Assembly: GCF_030816015.1 (NCBI RefSeq)
Contig: NZ_JAUSXN010000001.1
Coordinates: 5,828,001-5,892,000 of the forward strand
Direction of reading: 5' to 3'
DNA: 64,000 bases
Source of the DNA: Pedobacter sp. W3I1
GTDB lineage: Bacteria; Bacteroidota; Bacteroidia; Sphingobacteriales; Sphingobacteriaceae
Within the stretch, counting starts at the first letter, position 1; every line of letters begins with the position of its first letter. Below, one piece after another: positions 1 through 8,096 of the stretch. The notes below the pieces were generated by a model. That model was not told where the DNA came from. It saw only the letters and a program-made list of their open reading frames with translations, and did no database searches. The position numbers and the translations under genes are program-made.

Positions 1-484
1 TTTTAGTCAAAAATTGTTATTTCATACTTCTAAATGCTATCTGGCAATAAACTTTGAATTTACAATGAAACTTTCTGCTATATGCAACGATTATCAGCAA
101 TTATTAACATTGGACTTAAATTACATCAGCGCATTCAGCGTGCTGTCAGATGTTACCATCTGACGGTTCGAACAAGTAAAAAACTTGGATTGCAATAGTG
201 GAAATTAGTCAGTGTCGGATGGCAACATCCAACACCATGGATAATCAAAAAAGAATTGGTTACATCATTAGAAAAGCAAATCCAGTAATTCTATTAAGGT
301 TCAGTCCTGCCTTTCCTACAATCTTTTTGTGAATGTTATTACATTCCTGATCATCCAGTTCACAAAAAGGATTTCCGTACAGTCAGGTTTATAAACATAG
401 TTGCTGCAGGTTTCGAACGTCCTTAAAATCAGAAGTGAGTGTTTGATTAGTGTTCAGGTGGTAACATCAATACCACGATCGGTG
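1..484. other. Intergenic stretch beyond the 3' end of crtW
   Basis: I see no convincing gene here. It holds three small hairpins: a perfect 8-bp stem at 145-164 (GTCAGATG, loop TTAC), a 10-bp stem with one mismatch at 212-234, and a 6-bp stem at 458-476 (GTGGTA/TACCAC). The first two share the GATG..CATC core and look like members of one small palindrome family. Bases 271-391 are a copy of the dispersed element annotated separately. The left end is cut by the window, so a gene beginning further left cannot be excluded. Confidence 0.6.
271..391 (+). repeat. Dispersed hairpin element, copy A
   Basis: It starts with GAAAAGCA, contains TTCAGTCCTGCC and ends in AGTCAGGTTTA. The same landmarks occur in other intergenic copies in this window (39396, 48271, 53468; reversed at 34863, 46556 and 57896). 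The core is an inverted repeat, AATCTTTTTGTGAA against TTCACAAAAAGGATT. It lies past the 3' end of crtW. Confidence 0.65.
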
Positions 485-1159
485 CTACCTCTTCATCTTA
501 AACAGTTGCCACCAAGGCATAGCTGGTTTTTGATGGTGTTCTAAATGATAACCAAAAAAATAGCAGGTAATAAAGGCAATAAAATGATTTTTCTGCAAGG
601 TAGAAGAATGATATTCGTTATCATGCTCCCCTTTATGTGGCAAATAGGTTCCAAAATAAAACAGCTGAAAAGTACTTAACAATGAAGTGAGTACCCAAAA
701 CAAAAGAAGATTCTTTTCATCAACCCAGATTTTCAGCACATTATATGCAATAGCCATAATCACTAATTGGATAATTGTGACATAATTTAGCATGAAACGG
801 AAATACCATTTCCAAAAGCCATGTGGTGCAAAATCAGGATCTTCTTCGGTATGTACATAGCGGTGGTGCTGGTGGTGTTTTGCATACAAACGATTGTAAA
901 AGAAACCTGCATACAGAAAAACAGAAAGATAGCCAATAAAATTATTTGCTTTTTTGTTCGGCGATATGGTTCCATGCATGGCATCGTGAGCGGTAATAAA
1001 CAAACCGGTGTACAAATGCATCTGAACAAAAACCATCAGATAAACCAAAGGATTATTCCACGCGAAATCCCATGTTAACAAGAAATAAAGGGAAATAAAC
1101 CAACAGGCAATTACGGTTAACGCAACCAGGATTCCAGTATATGGATTTATAGTTTTCAA
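485..1159 (-). CDS. crtW: Beta-carotene ketolase CrtW-type (fatty acid desaturase superfamily)
   Basis: Predicted membrane di-iron oxygenase of 224 residues that adds a 4-keto group to beta-ionone rings of carotenoids. The histidine boxes are HDAMHG at about 58-63, HHQHHR at 95-100 and YHLEHH at 204-209, followed by PAMPWW. The spacing, the DPDF after the second box and the QLFYFGTYLPH segment match bacterial CrtW rather than CrtZ hydroxylases. Several hydrophobic segments fit an inner-membrane protein. It is the last gene of a same-strand run behind ispH, with a palindromic repeat between them. The ketolase call is strong; whether it acts on mono- or bicyclic carotenoids cannot be read from sequence. 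Confidence 0.88.
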   Translation of the reverse strand: MKTINPYTGILVALTVIACWFISLYFLLTWDFAWNNPLVYLMVFVQMHLYTGLFITAHDAMHGTISPNKKANNFIGYLSVFLYAGFFYNRLYAKHHQHHRYVHTEEDPDFAPHGFWKWYFRFMLNYVTIIQLVIMAIAYNVLKIWVDEKNLLLFWVLTSLLSTFQLFYFGTYLPHKGEHDNEYHSSTLQKNHFIAFITCYFFGYHLEHHQKPAMPWWQLFKMKR

Positions 1160-1176
1160 TGGCTTTTATTTTATTT

Positions 1177-1243
1177 CGTCATGCTGAATTTAGTTCAGCA
1201 TCTTTCTCCATTATAAAGACCCTGAACTGAATTCAGGGTGACG
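1177..1243. repeat. GTCATGCTGAA-type palindromic repeat
   Basis: Two nested inverted pairs (GCTGAA..TTCAGC and CCTGAA..TTCAGG) are bounded by CGTCATG and GTGACG. It sits between ispH and crtW. Close copies occur at 19627 and 60134, including the shared TAAAGACC linker. Confidence 0.75.
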
Positions 1244-1258
1244 CCTCTCTTGATAAAT

Positions 1259-2110
1259 CTAATATTGTTCTAAAGCAGCCTTAACTTTCTCCATGAGCCA
1301 CATTGGGGTAGAAGTAGCACCGCAGATACCTACTTTATCATTTTGATTAAACCAGGTTTGATCTAATTCTTCTACGTTAGAAATAAAGTAAGAATTATCG
1401 TTGTATTTTTTACAAACATCATAAAGTACCTTTCCGTTCGAAGATTTCTTACCCGATACGAAAACGATCTTATCATAATGACTTACAAAATCTTCCAGTT
1501 CTTCATAACGGTTAGATACCTGCCTGCAAATGGTATCGTTTGCCTTAACTTCATAACCACGGCTCAATAATTCATCTTTAATGTGATAGAATTTATCGGT
1601 GCTTTTGGTGGTTTGGCTGTATAAGGTAAACTTAGCAGGTAATTCTACATTGTCTAGTTCAGCTAAATCCTGAAAAACAATTGCTTTACCATCAGTTTGT
1701 CCTTGTAACCCGATTACTTCTGCATGGCCATGCTTACCAAAAATAAGTACTTGCTCATCGTCATCATGCGAATTTTTAATCCTGTTTTGCAATTTCAGCA
1801 CAACAGGGCAAGAAGCATCTATTAAAGTCAGGTTATTTTCTAAAGCCAGCTGATAAGTTGAGGGCGCTTCACCATGTGCCCTGATCAAAACCTTTTCATC
1901 CCTTAAGTTTTTTAACACTTCGTGATCGATGATTTTTAATCCGCGATTAGTTAAACGTTCTACTTCTTCGTCGTTATGAACAATATCGCCAAGACAGTAT
2001 AAATAACCTTCGTTATTCAGAATATCTTCGGCCATTTCTATAGCATATACCACGCCAAAGCAAAAGCCTGATGATTTATCGATGTTGACCTGTAAGTTTA
2101 AATTGCTCAT
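1259..2110 (-). CDS. ispH: 4-hydroxy-3-methylbut-2-enyl diphosphate reductase
   Basis: Last step of the MEP pathway: reduction of HMBPP to IPP and DMAPP by a cytosolic Fe-S enzyme. It has 283 residues, normal for the short bacterial form. The three expected cluster cysteines are visible: SSGFCFGV (Cys17), DASCPVV (about 100) and TICRQVSNRYE (about 195). Near the C-terminus are GKKSSNGK and CGATSTPMWL. It lies 16 bases after the toxin gene and ahead of crtW, so it probably shares their transcript and couples precursor supply to pigment synthesis. Confidence 0.95.
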   Translation of the reverse strand: MSNLNLQVNIDKSSGFCFGVVYAIEMAEDILNNEGYLYCLGDIVHNDEEVERLTNRGLKIIDHEVLKNLRDEKVLIRAHGEAPSTYQLALENNLTLIDASCPVVLKLQNRIKNSHDDDEQVLIFGKHGHAEVIGLQGQTDGKAIVFQDLAELDNVELPAKFTLYSQTTKSTDKFYHIKDELLSRGYEVKANDTICRQVSNRYEELEDFVSHYDKIVFVSGKKSSNGKVLYDVCKKYNDNSYFISNVEELDQTWFNQNDKVGICGATSTPMWLMEKVKAALEQY

Positions 2111-2126
2111 TTTTTTCCAGGATTAG

Positions 2127-2408
2127 TTATTTATCGTCGTAATGTCCCTTTGCCGAAATTACAAATACTGTAATAATCTCTTCATCGATCCTATAGACTA
2201 ACCTATCTTTTTTATTTATTTGTCTTGACCAATAGCCAGAAAATTCAAATTTTAATTTTTCAGGTTTACCAACACCTGATGCAGGATGAATGCTTAATTC
2301 TATAAAAATTTGTTGGAGTTTCTTAATGGATGCCTGATCTCCAGACTTAAGGATAATGGCTAATTGCTTTTTAGCTTGATCCGTAATATCTACAAAATAC
2401 TTTTCCAT
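2127..2408 (-). CDS. Txe/YoeB-like toxin of the RelE superfamily
   Basis: Small basic protein of 93 residues. GVGKPEKLKFEFSGYWSRQI, the RLVYRI strand and the terminal GHYDDK match the YoeB/Txe branch of ribosome-associated mRNA endonucleases. It overlaps the upstream antitoxin by 19 bases, a standard toxin-antitoxin arrangement. The unusual feature is position: the pair sits between a carotenoid hydratase gene and ispH, all on one strand. The family is well supported; activity is inferred. Confidence 0.85.
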   Translation of the reverse strand: MEKYFVDITDQAKKQLAIILKSGDQASIKKLQQIFIELSIHPASGVGKPEKLKFEFSGYWSRQINKKDRLVYRIDEEIITVFVISAKGHYDDK

Positions 2409-2596
2409 ATATCCTGAACATCCTTAACTCTTGTTAAACGTCCATTTTTAATATCCTCTTCACCTTTAGCTATTTCATTAATAAATGCTGAACTATAGCT
2501 TTTTTCTTTTTTAAAAGTTACGTTCAATGCTTGTAACACAGCCTCAACTGCCAAAAGTTGCTTTTTATTTTTAGGCTGTACGATTAGTGTTTCCAT
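2390..2596 (-). CDS. Antitoxin partner, DUF2683-like
   Basis: Of 68 residues if started at the ATG at 2594-2596 (METLIVQPKNKKQLLAVEAV). An in-frame ATG 13 codons upstream is possible, but the METL start matches the family's usual beginning. The PKNKKQLLAVEAVLQAL segment resembles DUF2683 proteins found next to YoeB-type toxins. The acidic C-terminal part is the likely toxin-neutralising tail. Its 3' end overlaps the toxin start. Such antitoxins often repress their own operon, but I see no clear operator. Confidence 0.75.
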   Translation of the reverse strand: METLIVQPKNKKQLLAVEAVLQALNVTFKKEKSYSSAFINEIAKGEEDIKNGRLTRVKDVQDIWKSIL

Positions 2597-2627
2597 TTTT
2601 ATAAAATTATCAAATAGTATCACAAAA

Positions 2628-3302
2628 TTAAGCAAAAATATTTGTTCCGGTTGTCATGTATAAGACAACAAAAAAGATTAGCTGTGAGGCAAACATTGCG
2701 ACACCAATATATTTCTGTTGCTTTAAACCCAAAGCATAGTAAAATTTTAACAATATTACCGAAACGATAAACCAGGCCACGTAATTTTGAACAGGAATTT
2801 CATGCCAGTCCCACTGCCAATAATTAAATTTCATGGCCACAGGCTCCAAAAAGAAATCGAAACCTACAAGTATAAAAGCGCCAATAACCGAAGCCAAAAT
2901 GCTATGCCTTATTTTCATACTTTTCATCATTTGCCCAACACTGAAAATAAGGATTACCCAATTTACACCCATTAGTAATGGAACCGCAGCAACTTTGTAG
3001 CCCAATGTATCGCCATAGTAATAGCTTCCAAATATTTTTCCGGTATGCACGCCCAATACCTCCACCAGAAAGCCACAAAGAAAAACACCCGAAACCAGTA
3101 ATAATAAACGTTTTACATCGGCATTGTATGAAAAAACAATTACTGCAAACATTAACAACAAGTGAAAGGGAACAAGCTTGATAAAATAAGGCTGAGCAGC
3201 TGGGATTAAGAAGCCAAGCAAGCCAACCACATGAAAAACGATAATTATAGCAACTGCAATCCTTTTAATCTTTAAATCGTTTTGATCGTTCTGCCCTTCC
3301 AT
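2628..3302 (-). CDS. cruF: Carotenoid biosynthesis protein, CruF-type 1',2'-hydratase family
   Basis: Polytopic membrane protein of 224 residues with about seven hydrophobic segments. The block FLVEVLGVHTGKIFGSYYYG followed by VPLLMGVNWVI is characteristic of the carotenoid synthesis family (PF04240) that includes CruF and bisanhydrobacterioruberin hydratase. CruF adds water across the end of a psi end group to give a 1'-OH carotenoid. Its start overlaps the 3' end of the glycosyltransferase gene by 31 bases, so the two are translationally linked, and a sugar transferred to the new hydroxyl is the natural next step. The family call is strong; the exact substrate is inferred. Confidence 0.8.
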   Translation of the reverse strand: MEGQNDQNDLKIKRIAVAIIIVFHVVGLLGFLIPAAQPYFIKLVPFHLLLMFAVIVFSYNADVKRLLLLVSGVFLCGFLVEVLGVHTGKIFGSYYYGDTLGYKVAAVPLLMGVNWVILIFSVGQMMKSMKIRHSILASVIGAFILVGFDFFLEPVAMKFNYWQWDWHEIPVQNYVAWFIVSVILLKFYYALGLKQQKYIGVAMFASQLIFFVVLYMTTGTNIFA

Positions 3303-4369
3303 GTGCTCGTTTTAAAAATATGTTTTTTTATAGAAATAAATGAAATGATTAAGAAGAATAACATCTGTAAAGGATGTAAAATCAGATTGATCAAAACATT
3401 TTGTCCCGATAAATAAGAGATCATCATTCTGCTTAATACGATTAAAGTTAATGGTAATACAAGTAAAGCAACATTAAAGTTTAAGATTAAAATTACTGGC
3501 CCTATGGTTACCAAAAGCTGGTAAAGTAATAATATTATGATGTTATTACCAAAACCTGCCAGTAAATTTTTACTAAAACCATTTAAGCTTTCGCCTAAAT
3601 TCTTGTACATCCTGCAATAAATCAGTCCGTTGGCTAAAAGGGCCTCAGCATTAAATTTTTCTTGTTTTACCAGCTTCATAATCTCCACATCTTCTACAAC
3701 CTGGTGTTTAACCCGCTCATGCCAACGGTTTTCTTTGTAATTACTGGCATTAAAAAACATACATTGCCCACTTGCCGCTGCAAATGCCGGATTTTTTGAA
3801 AGCTTAACCAAACGCAAAGGCAATAAATTTAATAGGATGAAATGCATTAATGGAACGGTTAACCACTCGCCTATCGATTTTATAGTTTGATTGGTAAAAA
3901 CACTTAACAATGTTAGGTTTCCAATTTCCATCCGGTTAATCAGGCTATTAATCAATCCTCTTTTTATTGATTCATCTGCATCGATAAACAAAAGATATTT
4001 CCCGGTAGCCAGTTCACTAAGCTGCTGGCAAGCATAGTTTTTTCCAAGCCAGTTTTGAGGCAACTCTTTACCGCTTACCACTTTAAATTGCGGATTTGTA
4101 AAGCAAAATTTTTCGACTACCCCGAAAGTATTATCGCTGCTGTTATCATCCAAAACAATAACCTCATAATTGGTGTAATCCTGATTTTTTATCGAAACAA
4201 GTAATTCTAAAATGTTCTCGTCTTCATTTCTCGCGGGGATTAGGATCGAAACCTTATCATGATAGTGTTTAACCACTCTCGGCAACTTCGGGTTAGAAAG
4301 GAAATTGAAAACGGTAACCGAAAACCTAATTACCAGGAAAATTAAAACGGCGTAAATAAAAATTGTCAT
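3272..4369 (-). CDS. Family 2 glycosyltransferase, probable carotenoid glycosyltransferase
   Basis: Of 365 residues: an N-terminal membrane anchor, a GT-A domain (SILIPARNEDENI at about 40, DDNSSDN at about 75, FIDADES at about 130 carrying the DxD metal site, VVEDVEIM at about 225) and three or four C-terminal transmembrane segments. This architecture resembles CruC of green sulfur bacteria and CrtQ-like carotenoid glycosyltransferases. It overlaps the acyltransferase by 4 bases and CruF by 31, so it is almost certainly co-transcribed. Sugar and acceptor are inferred from context only. Confidence 0.75.
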   Translation of the reverse strand: MTIFIYAVLIFLVIRFSVTVFNFLSNPKLPRVVKHYHDKVSILIPARNEDENILELLVSIKNQDYTNYEVIVLDDNSSDNTFGVVEKFCFTNPQFKVVSGKELPQNWLGKNYACQQLSELATGKYLLFIDADESIKRGLINSLINRMEIGNLTLLSVFTNQTIKSIGEWLTVPLMHFILLNLLPLRLVKLSKNPAFAAASGQCMFFNASNYKENRWHERVKHQVVEDVEIMKLVKQEKFNAEALLANGLIYCRMYKNLGESLNGFSKNLLAGFGNNIIILLLYQLLVTIGPVILILNFNVALLVLPLTLIVLSRMMISYLSGQNVLINLILHPLQMLFFLIISFISIKKHIFKTSTWKGRTIKTI

Positions 4370-4989
4370 TCAATAAGCTGAGTTTGTTTAATAACCGATT
4401 GATCGTAATGTTTATTGTAGGCGCTTTTTAGTAATTGCAAACTCACATACTCCTCATTCTCCCAATGCTGTAGATAAGTATAAGCCGTTGGCTTTCTTTT
4501 CGCAAAATAATCGATAAAGGTAGCAGCAAAAATGATATTGATATTCTTCTGGCTTGCGTTGATCATCTGCATTACGCCTTTTTCGAAACTGATATTTTTT
4601 AAGTGGTTCGAATACAATTTGCCCTGGGGAAATACAAGCACCAGATTTGTGGGATCATCTAACAGTTTGCCGGCATAACTAAGCGTTTCCAAAACATCTT
4701 TCCCTTTATTTTCAGCTGCAAAAGCACCAAGATATTTCAAGAAACCTACTTTATTGTAATTTTCGGCATTTACCAAAACATGAAATTGTTTTTTAAATAC
4801 CTTTTTGTTGATATAAAAGAGGAAAAACCCATCCCACCAACTGAAATGATTGGCTAAAATTAATACTGAAGAATCCGGTTTGGTTTCCGCTCCCTCATAA
4901 TTGAATGCAGCAAAATCTTTTTTGATAATGAATTGAATATACCAAGAGAAAAAGTTGAAAATCAGATTATTTTTTCTGGGCTGATACAT
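4366..4989 (-). CDS. 1-acyl-glycerol-3-phosphate acyltransferase-like protein, possible CruD analogue
   Basis: PlsC-fold acyltransferase of about 207 residues from the ATG at 4987-4989 (MYQPRKNN). An in-frame ATG at 5049 adds 20 residues but abuts the REP repeat, so the shorter start is preferred. NHFSWWDGFF supplies the HX4D catalytic motif and VFPQGKLYSNH the substrate-binding block. First gene of the carotenoid run. In Chlorobaculum a glycosyltransferase and an acyltransferase (CruC, CruD) make acylated carotenoid glucosides, and this pair may do the same. A role in general lipid synthesis is the alternative. Confidence 0.7.
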   Translation of the reverse strand: MYQPRKNNLIFNFFSWYIQFIIKKDFAAFNYEGAETKPDSSVLILANHFSWWDGFFLFYINKKVFKKQFHVLVNAENYNKVGFLKYLGAFAAENKGKDVLETLSYAGKLLDDPTNLVLVFPQGKLYSNHLKNISFEKGVMQMINASQKNINIIFAATFIDYFAKRKPTAYTYLQHWENEEYVSLQLLKSAYNKHYDQSVIKQTQLIE

Positions 4990-5049
4990 TTCGGGAAATT
5001 GCAAAAAATTGAGGTGAATTGCAAATGTGGTTTTCTTTACGATGATCAT

Positions 5050-5175
5050 AGTCCTCGTTTGTAACGAGGATTAGCGAGATCCACATTTGTAATGTGGGAT
5101 AAAATTCTAAAAACAATTTCATTATCAGCGATTAAATCGCTATTCTCTTGCGTCCTCGTTACAAACAAGGACGAT
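5050..5175. repeat. REP-like hairpin cluster upstream of the RAYT gene
   Basis: Unit X is two hairpins sharing the loop TGT: TCCTCGTT/AACGAGGA at 5052-5070 and CCACATT/AATGTGG at 5081-5097. Unit Y follows: AGCGATT..ATCGCT at 5127-5141 and CGTCCTCGTT/AACAAGGACG at 5151-5173. The same units recur on the other side of the transposase gene. Confidence 0.85.
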
Positions 5176-5294
5176 AATTATCGCATTTTTAACATGAATA
5201 AATATTTTACTTATCTTTAGTAAAAATCTCCCAAACATCCTCATTATAAATGGGGATAATAATTTAATTAAGCCACAAAAAAACTTATGCAATT

Positions 5295-5839
5295 ATGGGA
5301 GGAAGCAGATATATTATTACTGATCAAAACCAGACATATTTTGTAACCTGTACAATAGTTGGTTGGATTGATTTATTTACAAGGCCTGAATATAGAACAT
5401 AATTGTCGATTCGCTAAACCATTGCATCGACAATAAAGGATTAGTATTAAACGCCTGGGTTCTGATGACGAATCATATTCATTTTATTGGAAGGTGTCAA
5501 GAACCATACAACATGTCTGATTTTCTAAGGGATTTTAAAAAATTCACCTCAAAAAAACTTGCTGCCGCAATTAGAGAAATACCAGAGAGTAGAAGAGATT
5601 GGCTATTAGATAAGTTTAGTTTTGAAGCTAGGAAAACCAATCGGGCAGAAAATTACAAAATTTGGCAAGATGACAATCATCCTATCGATTTACAAGATAT
5701 AGATCCTTATCAAAAGCTACATTATATTCATGAAAATCCTGTTAAAGCTGGTATTGTTGAATCTCCTGAACAATATACTTACAGCAGCGCTAAAGATTAT
5801 TCAGGAATTATGGGGCTAGTGAAAGTAGAGTTAATTTAA
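5295..5839 (+). pseudogene. REP-associated tyrosine transposase (RAYT, IS200-like), frameshifted
   Basis: The gene starts at ATG 5295 (MGGSRYIITDQNQTYFVTC, the usual RAYT opening) and reads 35 codons to a TAA at 5400-5402. Read one base out of phase, the next codons continue the family sequence (IVDSLNHCIDNKGLVLNAWV) into MTNHIHFIG, which carries the HUH metal motif, and on to LHYIHENPVKAG with the likely catalytic tyrosine. One missing base, probably an A in ACATAAT at about 5400, explains the break. The catalytic part survives as an open frame from 5465, but the N-terminal strand is separated from it, so the protein is probably inactive. REP hairpins flank it on both sides. A sequencing error is the alternative. 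Confidence 0.85.
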
Positions 5840-5845
5840 AAATAA

Positions 5846-6033
5846 TAGCGATGAAATCGCTGTTCTCATGCATCCTCGTTACAAACGAGGACGATATCAG
5901 TCTTATAGTCCTCGTTTGTAACGAGGATTAGTGAGATCCACATTTGTAATGTGGTGCAACAGTACTGTAATTTAGCTGTATCCTAGCGATTAAATCGCTA
6001 TTCTCTTGCGTCCTCGTTAAAAACAAGGACGAT
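5846..6033. repeat. REP-like hairpin cluster downstream of the RAYT gene
   Basis: Order Y-X-Y. Unit Y is AGCGATGAAATCGCT at 5847-5861 plus ATCCTCGTT/AACGAGGA to 5892. Unit X is at 5909-5954 (TCCTCGTT-TGT-AACGAGGA, then CCACATT-TGT-AATGTGG). A second Y is at 5984-6031. The arrangement matches BIME clusters mobilised by RAYT transposases. The last copy has one loop change (AAA for ACA). Confidence 0.85.
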
Positions 6034-6055
6034 ATCTGGCCATAAAAAAAACAAC

Positions 6056-6562
6056 TTAACTCAAATAAACCCTATCCTCTTCACCCTCTACATCCATCAC
6101 CACATCTACGTGTTCTTTTAAGATGGTAGCCAGTTCAAGACCAACAAAATCAGTGGCAATAGGGAAAATTTTATGGCTTCTGTCTACCAAAACAACGGTC
6201 CTGATCTTTTTATGCGGCGTATTTAAGAAAACGCCTAAGCCATAAGCAAGTGTTTTGCCACTGTTCAATACGTCATCAACAATAATGATTACCTTATTTT
6301 TCCAATGGCTTTCATCCAGATCTGTTGAAGCAACCAATTTGCTGCTTTCTTTCTGCAGGTCGATGCGCAGTAATGTTAGTTTAAAGCCTGAGATCTTTTT
6401 AAGCACCTTTTCTAACCTGAGCGCTAATTTGTAACCACGGTCCCAAATACCGGCAAGCACCACTTCTTTCTCATTCAGGTTATCTTCCAAAATCTGATAA
6501 GCAATACGATCTATTTTCTGCTGAATTTGTTTCTTGTTAAGAATAAGTAATTGCGATGCCAT
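6056..6562 (-). CDS. Phosphoribosyltransferase, PyrR-like
   Basis: Of 168 residues from the ATG at 6560-6562 (MASQLLILNKKQIQQKIDRI). An in-frame ATG at 6685 would add 41 poorly conserved, hydrophobic residues and is not preferred. VIIIVDDVLNSGKTL is the PRPP-binding loop of type I phosphoribosyltransferases, and GIWDRGYKLA matches the PyrR/Hpt group. It could be a uracil phosphoribosyltransferase with a regulatory role or a purine salvage enzyme; no pyr genes lie nearby to decide. Convergent with the REP cluster, which lies just past its stop. Confidence 0.8.
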   Translation of the reverse strand: MASQLLILNKKQIQQKIDRIAYQILEDNLNEKEVVLAGIWDRGYKLALRLEKVLKKISGFKLTLLRIDLQKESSKLVASTDLDESHWKNKVIIIVDDVLNSGKTLAYGLGVFLNTPHKKIRTVVLVDRSHKIFPIATDFVGLELATILKEHVDVVMDVEGEEDRVYLS

Positions 6563-6754
6563 GTATAAAAAAGGATTGAATACAAAAAGAACGATTTTAA
6601 GGATGAAATTCAAACTATTTGAAAAATAATTTCGATTGTTTGCAACGTTTCTGCCAGAGATGCGTCTAATGAATAACCAAAACACAAATCAAAGCCCTTG
6701 TTGCACAAATACCGTGTAATGATAGCTTCAGAATCATTTAACGAAAAAACGACT

Positions 6755-7459
6755 ATGAAAATCCTTATCAAATCATCCGCCATTTTATTTATAGTGGTAA
6801 CCAGCTATATGGCTAAAGCACAGGAAACTAAAAGTTTCACAGTTAAAAACTTCAATAGCATTGGGGTAAGCAGCGGAATTGACTTGTACCTCACCCAAGG
6901 CGGCAGCGAAAGTGTGAGCATAAAATCGGATTCGGAAACATTAAAAGATATTGTTGTTGAACAGAGTGGCGGCAATGTTAATATAAAGTTCAAAGACGGG
7001 ATCAACTGGGGCGGGATGTTTAAAAACCGCACCATTAAAGCTTATGTAAGTTTTAAAACCCTAAATGCAATTGCAGCATCTGGAGGTTCGGATGTTTTTA
7101 CGCAAAACCAGATCAAGACAGATAAACTTGCCATTCGCTCTTCCGGCGGATCAGATTTAAAACTAACTGTTGTTTGCAACGATCTATCTGTTCAATCAAG
7201 CGGGGGCAGCGATCTCGATTTAAAAGGAAAAGCAGAAAATATGACCATTCAATCTAGTGGAGGTAGCGATATTGACGCTTATGAATTAATTGCAGATTAT
7301 GCAAAGGTGCAGGCTTCTGGTGGTTCTGATGTAAATCTCTATGTAAATAAAGGCCTGGAGGCAAGTGCAAGTGGTGGTGGTGATGTAAGTTATAAAGGAA
7401 ATGCTTCACTCAAGAAAACATCTACCTCAAAAAGCGGAGATGTGCACCACGTAAATTAA
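6755..7459 (+). CDS. Exported DUF2807 (head GIN) domain protein
   Basis: Of 234 residues from ATG 6755 (MKILIKSSAILFIVVTSYMA, a signal peptide ending near AKA-QET). A longer reading from 6698 would place a charged extension before the signal and is rejected. The mature part repeats SSGGSDL/ASGGSDV about every 20 residues, the parallel beta-solenoid signature of DUF2807. Likely secreted or outer-membrane associated; function unknown, possibly adhesive. A hairpin just downstream may terminate it. Confidence 0.85.
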   Translation: MKILIKSSAILFIVVTSYMAKAQETKSFTVKNFNSIGVSSGIDLYLTQGGSESVSIKSDSETLKDIVVEQSGGNVNIKFKDGINWGGMFKNRTIKAYVSFKTLNAIAASGGSDVFTQNQIKTDKLAIRSSGGSDLKLTVVCNDLSVQSSGGSDLDLKGKAENMTIQSSGGSDIDAYELIADYAKVQASGGSDVNLYVNKGLEASASGGGDVSYKGNASLKKTSTSKSGDVHHVN

Positions 7460-7483
7460 AAGTTTAGTTTAGTTAATAATAGG

Positions 7484-7517
7484 CGCTGCTTTGTGGATGC
7501 AAAGCGGCGTTATCTTT
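7484..7517 (+). terminator. Possible terminator of the DUF2807 gene
   Basis: Ten-base stem CGCTGCTTTG against CAAAGCGGCG (one wobble pair) with loop TGGATG at 7484-7509, followed by TTATCTTT. The thymine run is weak, so termination strength is uncertain. Confidence 0.45.
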
Positions 7518-7601
7518 GAAGGATGATTGCACAGATTTGGTATTCATCAGGTCTTATCGCCTAAATTTCAGACTTTTCGACAACTGACTTCCGACTCAAA
7601 A

Positions 7602-8012
7602 TTACCCTCTCTTCTTGTATGGATAATAAATAAAGTTAGCACCTTCAGGAACGACCACGAATACACACATAAAATCTTCAGGCTTTTTATAAACCTTTAA
7701 GAAAGGTTCTTTTTTCTCCTTACTAATGATTCCTTTTTCTACAAATTCTTCCAGTGTAGAAGCCTGTATGGTCCAATCGGTATTAAGTTCTTCTTTGTTT
7801 AAAATAAGTTCGCCAATGTTTACTTCGTGCTGGTGCGCAATAAAAATTGGATGGGCTGATATACCTTCAACCAAGATTTCAAAGGCTACTTCTTTAATGG
7901 CATCAGCATAAAACTCCAGGTCTTTTTCTAAACTTACCAGCGGACTTTCCTGCTTTTTTTGTGGTGTTCCGTTCTCTTCGGGCGTTGCACCTAATAATTC
8001 TTCTCTATCCAT
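7602..8012 (-). CDS. Conserved hypothetical protein, acidic and cytosolic
   Basis: Of 136 residues, with no signal peptide or membrane segment. The first 25 residues are polar and rich in Glu/Gln, then come two alpha/beta-looking blocks (LEKDLEFYADAIKEVAFEIL and EFVEKGIISKEKKEPFLKVY), ending in FVVVPEGANFIYYPYKKRG. I recognise it as a type common in this group of bacteria but with no assigned function. Same strand as the RlmD gene, 84 bases upstream of it. Confidence 0.7.
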   Translation of the reverse strand: MDREELLGATPEENGTPQKKQESPLVSLEKDLEFYADAIKEVAFEILVEGISAHPIFIAHQHEVNIGELILNKEELNTDWTIQASTLEEFVEKGIISKEKKEPFLKVYKKPEDFMCVFVVVPEGANFIYYPYKKRG

Positions 8013-8096
8013 ACTTTAACTAATAATCGAATTTTGAATGATTGAATGCTCAAAGCAGCTGCCTTAATTCTCTCATTTAATCCTTCAATCATTCTA

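Noticed and set aside
821..1078. Plus-strand ORF of 85 codons
   Set aside because: It lies wholly inside crtW on the other strand; the crtW frame carries all family motifs.
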